From: Xestospongia muta
Taxonomy: Eukaryota; Porifera; Demospongiae; Haplosclerida; Petrosiidae
DNA: 64,000 nucleotides
Assembly (NCBI GenBank): GCA_963693285.1
Contig: OY848918.1
Location: 558,001 to 622,000 of the forward strand
Reading direction: 5' to 3'
Shown: in pieces, positions 1 to 11,800 of the stretch
Layout: the number at the start of each line of letters is the position of its first letter
How positions within the stretch are numbered: position 1 is the first letter of the stretch
The notes under the pieces: generated by a model
Seen by the model: the letters and a program-made list of their open reading frames with translations, nothing else
Told to the model about the DNA's origin: nothing
The model's database searches: none
Position numbers and translations under genes: made by a program

Positions 1-78
1 ACTCTCTTTAGTACGGGACACTAGTAGAACACACACACATACACACAGTGGTAATAGTTACTACTATATAGTACTGAC

Positions 79-685
79 CTTTATATATCAAGATTATTAT
101 AACAATTAAGATAACAACTATTAATACTAGGAAGATAATAATACTAATAATAATACCAGCAATAACTACATCACTTAGTACTAGATATAAAAGAGAGAGA
201 TATAATCAACAACACTAGTAATATATATAACTTACTACTAGCTCCACTATCTGTAGACTGGGGACTTCTTATAGTGGGTGTGGCTGATACTGGAGGTACT
301 CCCGTAGTAGTAGGAGTTGGTCCTATATTATTAATACATAAATTACATGTATTATAGAACTCTATGATAGTGAAATTAGTTCGAGAATTAGTAACAACAT
401 TATCTTCAACAAAGTTCTCAAATCTAACATTACTACTCCATTAAGTTGAAATGTAATTATGATATTAGACATTCCAGGTCTAATGAGTGTCCATTGTGTT
501 TGTCTTAAAGCACCATCTCTAGTCACTCTACAATAAAACTCAACATTAGTAGCATTTACTACAGCAGCTATCACAGGATTAGCACCATCACTACCTTTAG
601 GAATAATTGTAGCATTTAAATCTTGTCCTAGAACATTAACATAACATAGTATTGTTAGCAATATAAAGACTAGAACAGACATCAT
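79..685 (-). pseudogene. Truncated Ig receptor relic (N-terminal exon, stalk, TM)
   Basis: The N-terminal exon begins MMSVLVFILLTILCYVN, a signal peptide, followed by the first half of a V-like Ig domain related to the first exon of R2. The frame breaks near 435: the domain continues in another frame to about 362. Directly next comes a Thr/Pro stalk segment (about 245-325) and a TM exon (79-190, IILSIIIFLVLI-like) with a GT donor at 78. The Ig2, Ig3 and FN3 exons of R2 are missing, so this is an internally deleted copy of an R2-type gene. The tail would lie beyond the left edge of the window. It could be a short expressed gene only if the frameshift were a sequencing error. Confidence 0.6.
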
Positions 686-1130
686 ATCAACATATATAGA
701 GCTAATACTGGTCACTAGTGGAGACTCAAATAGCTGAGACTACAAATGAACAATAAATAAAAATATATTGTCACACTATGTAAACTTTAATAAAATGTTA
801 GCCACACTCACTAGTTATAACATAGGCTATCATATTTGTACACTATTCATAATTGAGAGTTAACTTGTAGAGGTATGTCTGTTATGAATTTAAAGAATGT
901 ACTATTACAACTTTGTTAACAATAATTTGAACTACTCTGTGTTTAGTTTTCAATTTATTGTCTATAAATAATATATGTTGTTTAAACACCGTATTTAGAA
1001 AATTACACATACAACTGAAGTGTGGCTGAATATTTAGAGTTTTAAAATAAATAACAATATATATATAGTCATTACTTCAATTGATGACTGATGAATACCA
1101 TATGCATTGTTTCTGAACTGTATCATCACT

Positions 1131-1153
1131 GGATCTCTATTCTCTTTAGTAGA

Positions 1154-1184
<31 letters not shown>

Positions 1185-1285
1185 GGTAATAGTTATTATT
1201 ACAACAATTAAGATAACAACTATTAGTACTAGTATGATAATAATACTAATAATAATACCAGCAATAACTACATTATATATTTCTA
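1131..1285 (-). pseudogene. Duplicated TM-exon fragment with CA repeat
   Basis: This repeats the 15-180 segment: the ctctttagtagaacacac start, a CA run, then the same TM-coding stretch on the minus strand. It stops abruptly at the tatatatttc before the MITE at 1300. It is an orphan copy of a receptor TM exon with no other exon attached. Confidence 0.6.
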
Positions 1286-1299
1286 AAATATACTATACT

Positions 1300-1903
1300 C
1301 TGTCCGAGTTGAGAAGAGCCTCTCATTAAGAAAGGTGTTTTATGTATGAAATGTAAAGGTGAGGTATTTCCTCCCTTATTATATGGAATTAGCACTGAAG
1401 TACATTTTAATTTATTTATAATTTGTTCACATGCATGTCATGAAGTATCATGTACTAGCATCAAGAGGCTATGGAAAAAGAAAGTTGACATTGGCAGAGC
1501 TCCTTGTTTATTAAAAGTTTTTTTTCAAATCCTTAGTGGTATATAGCTGCCTTAAATCGCAAAAGACAATACCTGGTTATTATTTTAATAATAATAATTG
1601 TTATAACATCTGTTCATTGTTGTTACTTAGAGCTGTCATTTTGAATTGCCACGTGACAGATGACTGACTTTTCAAGGAGAAAAATTGATATTCATTAAAT
1701 CATCGAAGGTGGAAAATTTGAAGTATGACGAAGGTATGCCATTGAAAATTTATGATGTTTTATAATTTGCTACTTTTTAAGCTAATTTTTATATATAAAA
1801 TGCGCATTTGCAAGCTGAATTGATTGATGCAAGACCAATGTGGTTAGCACGTAAAACGGCAAAGTTATTTACATGGCTGGGTGGCTCTTCTTAACTCGGA
1901 CAG
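1300..1903. mobile_element. 604-bp non-autonomous DNA transposon (MITE)
   Basis: The ends are 21-bp inverted repeats: CTGTCCGAGTTGAGAAGAG at 1300 onward and its complement ending at 1903, with one mismatch. The interior holds a meaningless 66-codon ORF at 1346-1546 and no transposase. The same right end (gtaaaacggcaaag then ggtggctcttct-aactcggacag) recurs at 38568-38612 and 53770-53827, in a diverged form at the second. The element sits where the R2-like intron sequence of the neighbouring pseudogene ends. No clear target-site duplication was seen. Confidence 0.75.
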
Positions 1904-1907
1904 ATTA

Positions 1908-3507
1908 AAATTTGTCTATTACATTAATGACATCTACTGGACCACGACATATACATATCATGACATTGTACACATAACATGACATACCTTTATTTTTATA
2001 TAAGATATAGAAGATAATAAGTCCAACAAGAACAATAATAGCTAGTAAGATAATAGTAGCAATAACAATACCAGCAATAGCTCCATCACTTAGTCCTAAA
2101 TATAAGAGAGAGATATAGTATATAACAATAGTAATAACGTACTAGGTCTACTTTCTGTAGGTAGACTTGTAGTGGGTGTGGTTGATATTGTAATTGATAT
2201 TGAAGGTACTGTTGTGGTAGTAGGTGTGGTTGATGGTCCTACAGTTGATGATGGATGTAGTAGTAGTTTGAGTAGCTTATGTATTGAAATGTAATGTATA
2301 TTATGTAGTATGTAGTGCAGTGTACAAAACAAAGAAAAACAAGTAATATAAATTATATTATGTAGCCATTAAAGAGCTCTATCTTATACACACACAAACA
2401 CTGATAACCTCTCTACAATCAGGGTTACTAAGATAACATCTCCAGTTATTGTACATGTTGTTTAGTAAAGTAATAATAAGAGTAGACTTACTTGGTTGGA
2501 CAGTGATCACTCCAGTAGAAATAGCCTCAGATGTACCATATCGATTTGTAGTTGTAATATTAAATGAGAATGATCCTCCATTAGTTAATACAATAGTAAG
2601 AGGTACTATAGTATTACTGATATACTTCATAAAAGAAAAGCTCTCACTTTCTACAATAGACTTATCACTTATATTAATAATAGTTACATTGAACTGGAAG
2701 CTAGTATTGTCACCAGGTGAATGAGTACGAACCTCAAGAGTCACCTGACCAGGAGATGAAGTGTTTGATACGAACACAGGTGATGATGGTATACCTAGAG
2801 GTGTTATCAAAAAGAGGAAACATTTAACAAATTAACTCAACAGACACATAGTCAGTGGTCAATCAGTTGATTATATTGAAATCAAACACTACATTATGAC
2901 ACTATCATACCTTCAGTAGGTATAATATAGAAGATGATAATATAATAAGATAAGAAGATAAGATAACACAATACACCTCTATATCATCAATATCTTGACC
3001 TCCAGTATGACGAAATCTCCATGATATATTAATATTACCATTAGATGGAATAACATTGACTGTCTGGAACATTGGAGCTAACAGATAACAGAGATATATC
3101 ATATATACACACATTGATATAACACAATTACCTCCTTTTATTGTCATAAAGGTAATTGGATCACTGGGTTCACTCTCTAATAGACCAATGGTGTCTCCCA
3201 TAGCAACTACTACAACTGTAACATTATATGTAGTACTGGGGATAATCTCCCTGAAGTCACATCCATCTCTCCCACATTAAGAGGAGGACTAGGTATCACT
3301 AATAAGAGTCCATTGTCTTTGCCTTACAACTCCATCACTTAGTCTGGTCACTCTACAATACAACTCAATATTAGGAGTGTTTTCTACAGCAGCTATCACA
3401 GGATTAGCACCATCACTACCTTCAGGAATAGTTGTAGCATAGAAGGATTGTGCTTGAATGTTCACATAGCATACTGCTAGTAAGATAAATACTTCAATAG
3501 ACATCAT
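1908..3507 (-). pseudogene. Rearranged R2-type receptor pseudogene
   Basis: In gene order on the minus strand: signal peptide and half an Ig domain (3290-3507, MMSIEVFILLAVCYVN); a fused start of FN3-1 with a deletion of its middle; FN3-2 (about 2915-3075) whose second half is replaced by low-complexity sequence; an intact FN3-3 exon (2492-2794, 303 bp, same length as in R2); a Thr-rich stalk (about 2150-2248); and a TM exon (1988-2094). Exons and introns are near-identical to R2 (10040-11700) but inverted. The Ig-FN3 fusion runs into a stop, so it is not a working receptor, although FN3-3, stalk and TM remain open. Confidence 0.75.
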
Positions 3508-3849
3508 CGAACAGTGAGACACCTAATACACACTCAGTCTGGTTTTACGATTTAACGTGGTACAGTTGCTAAGAAGAGGTTGAACAAAAATGTGTGGGGT
3601 TAATTATATTGTATACTCAAATTTTTATATTAATGACATTGTTTAATAGCAATCATTGCAGCTACAAGGATCACAAGAAGACTAAATCTACAAAAGAGTG
3701 TCAATAGAAAAGTATTTCTATAAATTATAAATAGCATCCACAGTAACAGTCACTGTTAGAGGTTCATTTCAATCAGACTATAAACATCCATGGGAAACAT
3801 ATAGGTAGGTGTGTCTAAAAAAAAGTATATTCCTGTAACAATCTAGTTG

Positions 3850-4145
3850 ATAGCCTTACTTACTTCAATGGAGAAAACACTGAGTCTATGTTGACAAAGC
3901 AGGTGAAGATTGTTCCATTGAGTGATAGATTGACATTAGGCAAGTTGAAATTTTGAGCTGAATCTGGGTTTACAGTCAAATTTGAGGATCAGTTGGATCT
4001 GTTATAAGTGTAACATCAACAGTATTGTTGGAGGAAATACATTCAATCTCCAGGTTTTGATTTTCATTTACTTCACTACTTGTCCATCAGTGACAATTAG
4101 AAAATTTGCCTTCAGTGTTAGAGTCTAACATGGACAATTATTAGA
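3850..4145 (-). pseudogene. Decayed Ig-domain exon
   Basis: Reading the minus strand in switching frames gives Ig-like pieces (LEIECISSNNTVDVTLI, then NVNLSLNGTIFTCFVNIDS) with the two cysteines expected of an Ig fold. At least two frameshifts and stops lie between them. It does not resemble the R2-type exons on either side closely, so it is probably left over from another receptor. Confidence 0.5.
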
Positions 4146-4324
4146 ACAGATAGGTCAATATGTTCTACCTACCATTAACATAGTTCAAACACACTGTTAT
4201 ATAGAAAAAAACAGTAACTTTTCAAAATCATGTTAGTAATCAAATTTTGAGCAACTGATGAGGCAATGTGCTAAGAGATAACAGAGATGTATCATATATA
4301 CACACATTGATATACTACACTTAC

Positions 4325-4775
4325 CTCCTCTCATTGTCATAAAGGTGAGTACGTGACTGGGTTCACTTTCTACTAGACCAATAGTGTCTCCCATGGTAAC
4401 AGCTATCACAGTAACATTATATGTAGTACTGGGGATAATGCCCCATATAATTAGTGTAGTATTAGTAGTGTTTAAGATGACATCAGAGGGAGGAGGTGGT
4501 ACCATCACAACACGATAATAACTAACAGTTGGAGTACCCAGTTCATTAGGAGGTGACCATGTTAGTTTGACACTTGTATCAGTCACATCCATCTCTCTCA
4601 CATTAAGAGGAGGACCAGGTATCACTGATAAGAGAGAGTAACACAATTTATGACAACAGTAATGATATTATCTATATACCTGCTATAATGAGTTGGACTG
4701 TTTGATAGAGACCTGATCCTATACCATTACTAACAATACAGGTATATGTACCATTATCTTCATTGGTAACATGTT
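4325..4775 (-). pseudogene. Receptor fragment: end of Ig3 plus complete FN3-1 exon
   Basis: The FN3 exon at 4325-4624 is 300 bp, open, flanked by AG and GTAAGT, and matches R2 exon 4 almost codon for codon (VIPGPPLNV start, WSPP, TTYNVTV). Upstream at 4680-4770 is the last third of R2's Ig3 (NGTYTCIVSNGIGSG). The rest of that Ig exon is cut off by foreign sequence at about 4776, next to a LINE relic. No exon follows toward 4230. It is an orphan fragment of an R2-type gene. Confidence 0.7.
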
Positions 4776-4789
4776 GCATGCAACAATGT

Positions 4790-5420
4790 TTTTGTCAATG
4801 TTTTTATCTTCCTTACCTATCCTCACCTTGAATATTACCAATTAAGATTTTCTCATTGAAGTACCTGGGTGTTCTTGTTAGTAGTAACTTAAGCTGGACT
4901 CCACACATTGATCCAAATTTGTCAAAATCAAGAAGAATGTTAGACTACTTTTAAAAAGTACATCCTTTGTCTTTCTGCAGTTGATGGGTAAGAAATCTAG
5001 ATGATAACCGGTCATGAATGTAGTTGATAGAACATTGGATGATATATCATAGTCAGAAGATGAAGTGAAAGGACAAGACAATAAGATGTCATCTGCATAT
5101 AGAGTAAGGTTACTGATGAGAAGAAGAGCATCTTACCTATGTCTTTTAAGTATAATATGAACAGCAAAGGGCCAAATATGGAGCCTTGAAGTACACTAGA
5201 TATGACTCAAGATCCACCAGAGGAGACTCCATCAACTAACACATGCTAGGAGAGGGGGAAATGAGAAATAATTAAAGAAACTTTCCTTTTATGATTGAAA
5301 GTAGTTGAGGGTGAAGTTGTGGTAGCGGATTGTAATATAAGATGACAACGAGGAAGGAGATTGTGATCATTTTGCCAGGTAAATACGATCTTGTTCTTTT
5401 ATATGATAAAGAAAAATTAT
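4790..5420 (-). mobile_element. LINE (non-LTR) reverse-transcriptase relic
   Basis: On the minus strand around 5060-5260 the translation shows two non-LTR RT landmarks: GVSSGG...SVLQGSIFGPLLFILYLKDI and, after a gap, SVTLYADDILLSCP, where YADD is the catalytic aspartate motif. Stops and frameshifts interrupt both sides. The relic abuts the cut Ig3 exon at 4776, so the insertion probably truncated that receptor copy. Clade is uncertain; the 3' end and target-site duplication were not found. Confidence 0.65.
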
Positions 5421-6018
5421 TATTTGAAACTGGCTGCACATAGGTGGAGTGAGAATGAAATCAATGGCAATGGTTCAATACATCATATTGAGAAAGATTT
5501 TTATGAAGATAGGTAGGTAGTTTACATATACTTATGGATACAAGAGAATCTCAGAGTAGAGAGCAAAGTAGATTAACAGTTTCCAAGTCAGCTTGGTTAT
5601 GTAGCCACTGAAATGTGTTAAGAAAGGTTAACTATCAGGATGCTTTTGCAAGTCAATCTTGAAAACGTTAGAATTATAGTCAAAGGATAAAATAGGTAAT
5701 ATAACAGAGAGTTGACAAGAGATGAGGCTAGTAGGAACAAAAGGAAGATCAATTAAAGATGAAGTGTGAAAATGATGAGTGTTCTTGAATGATTCCCATT
5801 AAAAAAACGCTTTCAGATGATGAGTAGTCCGTATTTGTCTATGGACTTCCACTATAATTAGATCTAGTCTCGCTCCTCCTAGTGGGAGGACTCAGTAGGC
5901 AAAATAAGACCCCGCGTTGAGGTGAGAGATTTTTCATTTACGAGTTCTTGTGGAACGCGGTCAAACGCTGTGTCATCTTTTGCTTTATTCTTCAATAAGC
6001 AGAGAGAAAACGATAGCG
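5421..6018. other. Intergenic, upstream of R1
   Basis: No open receptor exon or repeat family was recognised. The last 200 bases (gctcctcctagtgggaggac to the ATG at 6019) are more GC-rich than the surroundings and are the natural place for the R1 promoter. No convincing TATA box was seen. Confidence 0.4.
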
Positions 6019-7313
6019 ATGATTTCTGTTGTGTTAGGTTTACTGTGTTTGGAAACACTTGTAACAGGTTAGCAGAATGACTGTGATATCATCAACAATT
6101 CACGTTTAGACTATATCTTGTAGCACAGTCTATTACTTCTATACCTCCCAATGCAATCGTTGGTGTTGGAGAGAGTTTAACCATTGTTTGTGTAAGTGTA
6201 AACGCAGCCCTTGTCCCAACATTGCGCATCAATGGGATGGAAGTTCAGAATGATCCACGAGTAACTACTGACGGTAATCCAAATCAAAATGAAACATTTC
6301 TATTTTCTCCTGTTAATCGAACTGATAATGGTAGTGAATTTACTTGTACTCACACTGGTCAAGAAGGTATATCGTTGATAGTTTTGTGTAAGTCATCTGC
6401 ATAACTATAATGATGCTTATGACTTTTTTGCAGTCATGCCTTTTATCTCACTCATTACTGATGGTGCTGGACTAGAAGGACAGTCAACTACTGTCACTTT
6501 TGTAGTGGATGCTAATCCACAAATTGTTGCTAGTGATGTCAGTGTTAGTTTAAATAACACTCCTAATGTACAGATAAATGGAGATAGTGTGACCCTAACC
6601 TTCTCCAACCTGGTACGTAGCAATGCTGGACAACATACAGTCACAGTAACAAACTCTGAAGGATCAGATACTGAAAACTTCACATTATCAGTATATTGTA
6701 AGTGAAACTGTTTACAACTACTAATTATTATTGTTTTATAGATGGACCTACATTTGCTCGGTTTAATAGTACAGAGACTATAGCTGTAGGTGGTTCTATT
6801 ACACTGGACTGTTCTATACAGGAATCTAATCCACCAGCTAATGTGTCATTTACTACTGATGCTAATTATCGTAATGTAGTCTTTAATCCCAGTACTAATA
6901 TGATTACAATATCAAATGCTGTACTTAGTAACAGTGGAGTATATACCTGTATTGCTAACAGTACTGTGGCTACAACTACTCTCAGATATACTCTGAATGT
7001 GGAAAGTTAGTTTGATTGTCATAACTATAGCATCATGTCTTTATCATATTAGGTATGTCAGTATCAGGGACTGTTACTGCTTCAGCTACTGTGTCTACAT
7101 CTACTTCTAGTCCTTCACCAACACTAAGTATGTAGTATTAAATTTACATGTCATTAATTGCTTAAATAATAGGTCCAAGTCCTACTAGTGGAGCCATTGG
7201 AAGTGGTAAGATTATTTGTTATTCTCTTTCACATATTCTCCCTCTCCATAGATGGTCTTGTTTCAACAATCATCTCTGTAGTGCTGTTAGCAATTGCTAT
7301 TTTTTTCAAATAA
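6019..7313 (+). CDS. R1: three-Ig cell-surface protein, probably GPI-anchored
   Basis: Seven exons (6019-6067, 6124-6387, 6434-6697, 6742-7005, 7053-7127, 7173-7205, 7252-7313) join in phase 1 to 1011 bp, 336 aa. Exon 1 is the signal peptide (MISVVLGLLCLETLVTG). Three Ig exons follow, each exactly 264 bp. Ig1 and Ig3 keep the cysteine pair (TIVC/FTC and LDC/YTC), while Ig2 has none. A Ser/Thr/Pro stalk (STSTSSPSPTLSPSP) leads to a C-terminal hydrophobic segment (LVSTIISVVLLAIAIFF) ending in one Lys, with no cytoplasmic tail. That is the pattern of a GPI-attachment signal, with the small residues SGAIGSG as candidate cleavage region. Introns are 44-56 bp. Role: surface recognition or co-receptor without its own signalling (inference). 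R2 lies downstream on the same strand and a decayed gene containing pieces of both lies between them. Confidence 0.85.
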
Positions 7314-7439
7314 CTTTGGATTTTGATAATATATTGATATAGTTATTGTTAATTGTCGTAGATTGAGAATAATCACATTCGGAATTTTTAAAGCAAAATT
7401 GATTTTATGTAATACACCAGGCTCATTAGGCACACCCAC

Positions 7440-8315
7440 CTGTAGTTCTGAGTCACTGAGAATGAAAGTACTTCTTTGGTGTCTATCAGCGCTTCTTTTG
7501 TTCCTAATACTGACAGTGGGCCAGGTTATGTGTTTGTTGATGAAGGGATATCATTGTATGGTGATCAATAATAACCAACACTAAGGCATATAACTGACTT
7601 GTACCATATTGACCAACCAGAATGTTTCATTTCAATTGTTATGTTAGATATATGTGCCTCAGATCTGCTTATTTGCTTTAGTTAACAAAGGAATGCTTTT
7701 CACTTTATCTATAATACGTGACAATGCTACTCTGGTTGCAATTGAGTATTGGGACTGGAACACCTTTGTTAGCTCCACCCCTAACTTGATGTTCAACCAA
7801 GCATCATAATGATCAGCTGGAGATTCCAACTTTGGTTGGTAGCAGTATTTCTTACTTCTAAACAAAGGTTTATATCCCTAAATGATTGTACCTAAAATCA
7901 TGGGAAAGTTTTAGTTAGTAACTTAGTATTAGACTCTATCAACAAGAAAATTGAACCACTGAAACATTCTCTACTAACCCACTAAGCATCATCAAGTTAA
8001 TTCTTTAAACTACAGTCTTTGCCATTGTTTGATTCATTACATTTTCATAATGTTTGTTTATAGTAAATTTGTAGATTTGTAGAAAATAGAAATATAAGTC
8101 AGTAATTTCAGGCAAACTGGAACTAAATTTAACCAGACTCCACAGCAATAAATGATTATATTACACTGGATTGTTCTGTATAAGAATCTAACTCACCAGC
8201 TACAGTGACAAATTCTACTACTGCTACTAATACTAACAATGTATTCTTTAGTTCCAGTACTAATGTAATGATAACTGTACTTGGTAACAATGACATACTC
8301 TAAATGTGAGAAATT
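7440..8315 (+). pseudogene. Decayed Ig receptor gene between R1 and R2
   Basis: Near 7462 a signal-peptide-like start is followed, in another frame at about 7503, by PNTDSGPGYVFVDEGIS, the counterpart of PNTDSGPAYVFADEGTL at the start of R2. At 8128-8312 an Ig exon like R1's third (DYITLDCSV, then SPATVTNSTTATNTNNVFF) carries a TAA after the first Cys. The gene therefore joined an R2-type first exon to an R1-type Ig exon and then decayed. The bases between the two pieces show nothing recognisable. Confidence 0.6.
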
Positions 8316-8898
8316 AGTGAATCATACAAGTCATAGTTATCTATTAATAATTTTGATTTACATGCTGGAATCAGTCTCTATCAATGCATCATAATTATAG
8401 TCTTGGACAACTGACCATAACTTATGGCATAACATAATGATGCACTATCACATAATGTGAGGTCATTATGATCCAGGCAAACAAATAAATAACTAAGCAT
8501 ATAGCACCATTATATCTGCCTTTTGCAGTTGCTTTGTCCAGTGAATCTCATCCACTGTTGCTTTTAAAAAATTATGGGTCTATTGAACTTGGATCTCACA
8601 GCTTTGATATATCTTGTTCTTTAACTATAATATAGTTTATAGGTTCAAGTTCAACTGGTATCAGCAAATAATAATGACTTGATTTATCACACCATATTGT
8701 CTCTTTTCTTGAGGTAGGTATGGAAGCTACTACTTTGGCAGGAATGAATATTCTTGTCATTGCAATATTCCCAGCGTGTTGAAGTAAAATTAGTTAAAAA
8801 TTCGGAAATTGTCACCACAATACGAGATAGGACCCAAAAAATCATTATTGGAACCCTTGTATGTGTAAGTCAGTAAGTCTGCAAAGAGTCTGTTGATT
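8316..8898. other. Intergenic, upstream of R2
   Basis: No exon or repeat family recognised. The stretch just before the ATG at 8899 presumably holds the R2 promoter and 5' UTR; no defined element was seen. Confidence 0.35.
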
Positions 8899-11800
8899 AT
8901 GGCCGTCTTTTCAGTTGACAGTTTCATCTTTCTTCTACTTTTTAGCCAAGTGTTAAGTCAAGTGACCTATACAACTGTTCCTAATACTGATAGTGGTCCA
9001 GCTTATGTGTTTGCTGATGAAGGAACACTCAATGTATCAATTTATTGTGAAGTATTCAGTAGCAGTAATCAAATACAAACAAGATGGCTAATTAAAAGAC
9101 AAAGTGATGGATCACCACTTGGATTAACTTATAACAATGAAGTGATTACAGAGCCAGCATTTTTAGTGGGTAAAGCTACAATTACTGGAGAACTAGTACC
9201 AAATTCAGTAACAACTTATCGTTCTAACTTCACTATACTCAATTTTACAAATGTGTTTGATCTCTCACAACTGAAATGTGGACCATTAGGACAAACTTTA
9301 AGAGAATTCAACTTTGGATTTCCAGGTATGATATCAATAAAAAAATTTTTATTCAAAATTCTACTTATCTAGTCCTCCCGTCTTTGTTAACTTCTACTGA
9401 TACTCAGATAGTAATAGAGGGTAATAATATTACAGTGAACCTAACTGTAGGAGGAGCTCCTACTCCATTCCCTCCTCTACTAACATCACAGTGGACACAT
9501 AAGGGTCAACCCCTACTATCTAATGGCAGTAATGATATTATACTAACAGACTTCATTATAACACTTACTAATGTTCAACGTAACCAGTCTGGTAACTATA
9601 CACTTACTGTTAGTAATGATGCTGGATCAACTACCACTAGTTTTATACTAGATGTACAATGTAAGTAAACATTATTTTATAACTAGTATATTAGTTATGT
9701 ATCAACAGATCTTACTGCTACAAGAGATGGAAGATCTAAAATAGTATTATCTGGTAATACAGTGACTTTGATAGCATTTACTGATATAGAGGGTAATCCT
9801 GTACCTAATGTGGCTTGGACTGGTCCAGATGGTCTCATATCTTCTGGTGGTCGTTTCAATACATCAGTAGATGGAGAGATTACAATTACTAATGTTACCA
9901 ATAAAGATAATGGTACATATACCTGTATTGTTAGTAATGGTATAGGATCAGGTCTCAATCAAACAGTCCAACTCATTATAGCAGGTATATAGATAATATC
10001 ATTACTGTTGTCATAAATTGTGATACTCTCTCTTATCAGTGATACCTGGTCCTCCTCTTAATGTGAAAGAGATGGATGTCACTGATACAACTGTCACACT
10101 AATGTGGTCACCTCCTAGTAAACTGGGTACTCCAACTGTTAGTTATTATCATGTTGTGATGGTACCACCTCCTCCCTCTGATGTCACCTTAAATACTACT
10201 AATACTACACTAATTATCTGGGGCATTATCCCTGGTACTACATATAATGTTACTGTGATAGCTGTTGCCATGGGAGACACCATTGGTCTATTAGAGAGTG
10301 AACCTAGTGGCCTACTCACGTTTATGACAATGATAGGAGGTAATTGTGTTATTTCAATGTGTGTATATATGATATATCTCTGTTATCTGTTAGCTCCAAT
10401 GTTCCAGACAGTCAATGTTATTCCATCTAATGGTAATATTACTATATCATGGACATTTCGTCATACTGGAGGTCAAGATATTGATGATGTAGAGGTGTAT
10501 TGTGTTATTGATGGAGAGGGTAGTTCAAATCAACTTTATAATATGTTATCATGTTCTAATACAATTGGATGTGTTGATGATAATTTGATGGGTAGTACTA
10601 GTGTAGGTCCAGTGTTTGCTGGAGAGAGATACTACTGTAGTGTTACTGCTATAAATACTAATGGTACTGATATGAGAAACTTCTCCAATATTATACCTAC
10701 TGAAGGTATGATAGTGTCATAATATAATGTAGTATTTGATTTCAATATAATCAACTGATTGACCACTGACTGTATGTGTCTGTTGAGTTAATTTGTTAAA
10801 TGTTTCCTCTTTTTTGACAACACCTCTAGGTATACCATCATTACCTGTGTTCATATCAAACACTTCATCTCCTGGTCAGGTGACTCTTGAGGTTCGTACT
10901 CGTTCACCTGGTGACAATACTAGCTTCCAGTTCAATGTAACTGCCATTGATATAACTGATAACTCTATTGTGCAAATTAAGAGCTTTCCTTTTATGAACT
11001 ACATCAGTAATACTAGAGTATCTCTTACTATTGTATTAACTAATGGAGGATCATTCTTATTTAATATTACAACTACAAACCAATATGGTACATCTGAGGC
11101 TATTTCTACTGGAGTGATCACTGTCCAACCAAGTAAGTCTACTCTTATTATTACTTTACTAAACAATATGTACAATAACTGGAGATGTTATCTTAGTAAC
11201 CCTGATTGTAGTGAGGTTATCAATGTTTGTGTGTATAAGATAGAGCTCTTTAATGGCTACATAATATAATTTATATTACTTGTTTTTCTTTGTTTTGTTC
11301 ACTATACTACATACTACATAATATACATTACATTTCAATACATAAGCTACTCAAACTACTACTACATCCATCATCACCACATCAATTGTAGGACCATCAA
11401 CCACACCTACTACCACAGTAGTAACTTCAATATCAATTACAGTATCAACCACACCCACTACAAGTCCCCCTACAGAGACCAGTCCTAGTGGTAAGTTATT
11501 GCTATTGTTATATACTATATCTCTCTCTTATATTTAGGACTAAGTGGTGGAGCTATTGCTGGTATTGTTATTGCTATTATTATATTACTAGCTATTGTTG
11601 TTCTTGTTGGACTTATTATCTTCTATATCTTATATAAAAATAAAGGTATGTCATGTTATGTGTATAATGTCATGATATGTACATGTCATGGTCCAGTAGA
11701 TGTCATTAATGTAATAGACACAAATTAGTAATGACATATTTATCTCAAAGTATAATAAGTACTAATCAGTTTTAAGGTGACCTAATATTACTATATATAG

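Noticed and set aside
1346..1546. 66-codon ORF
   Set aside because: Lies inside the 604-bp MITE and shows no transposase motif.
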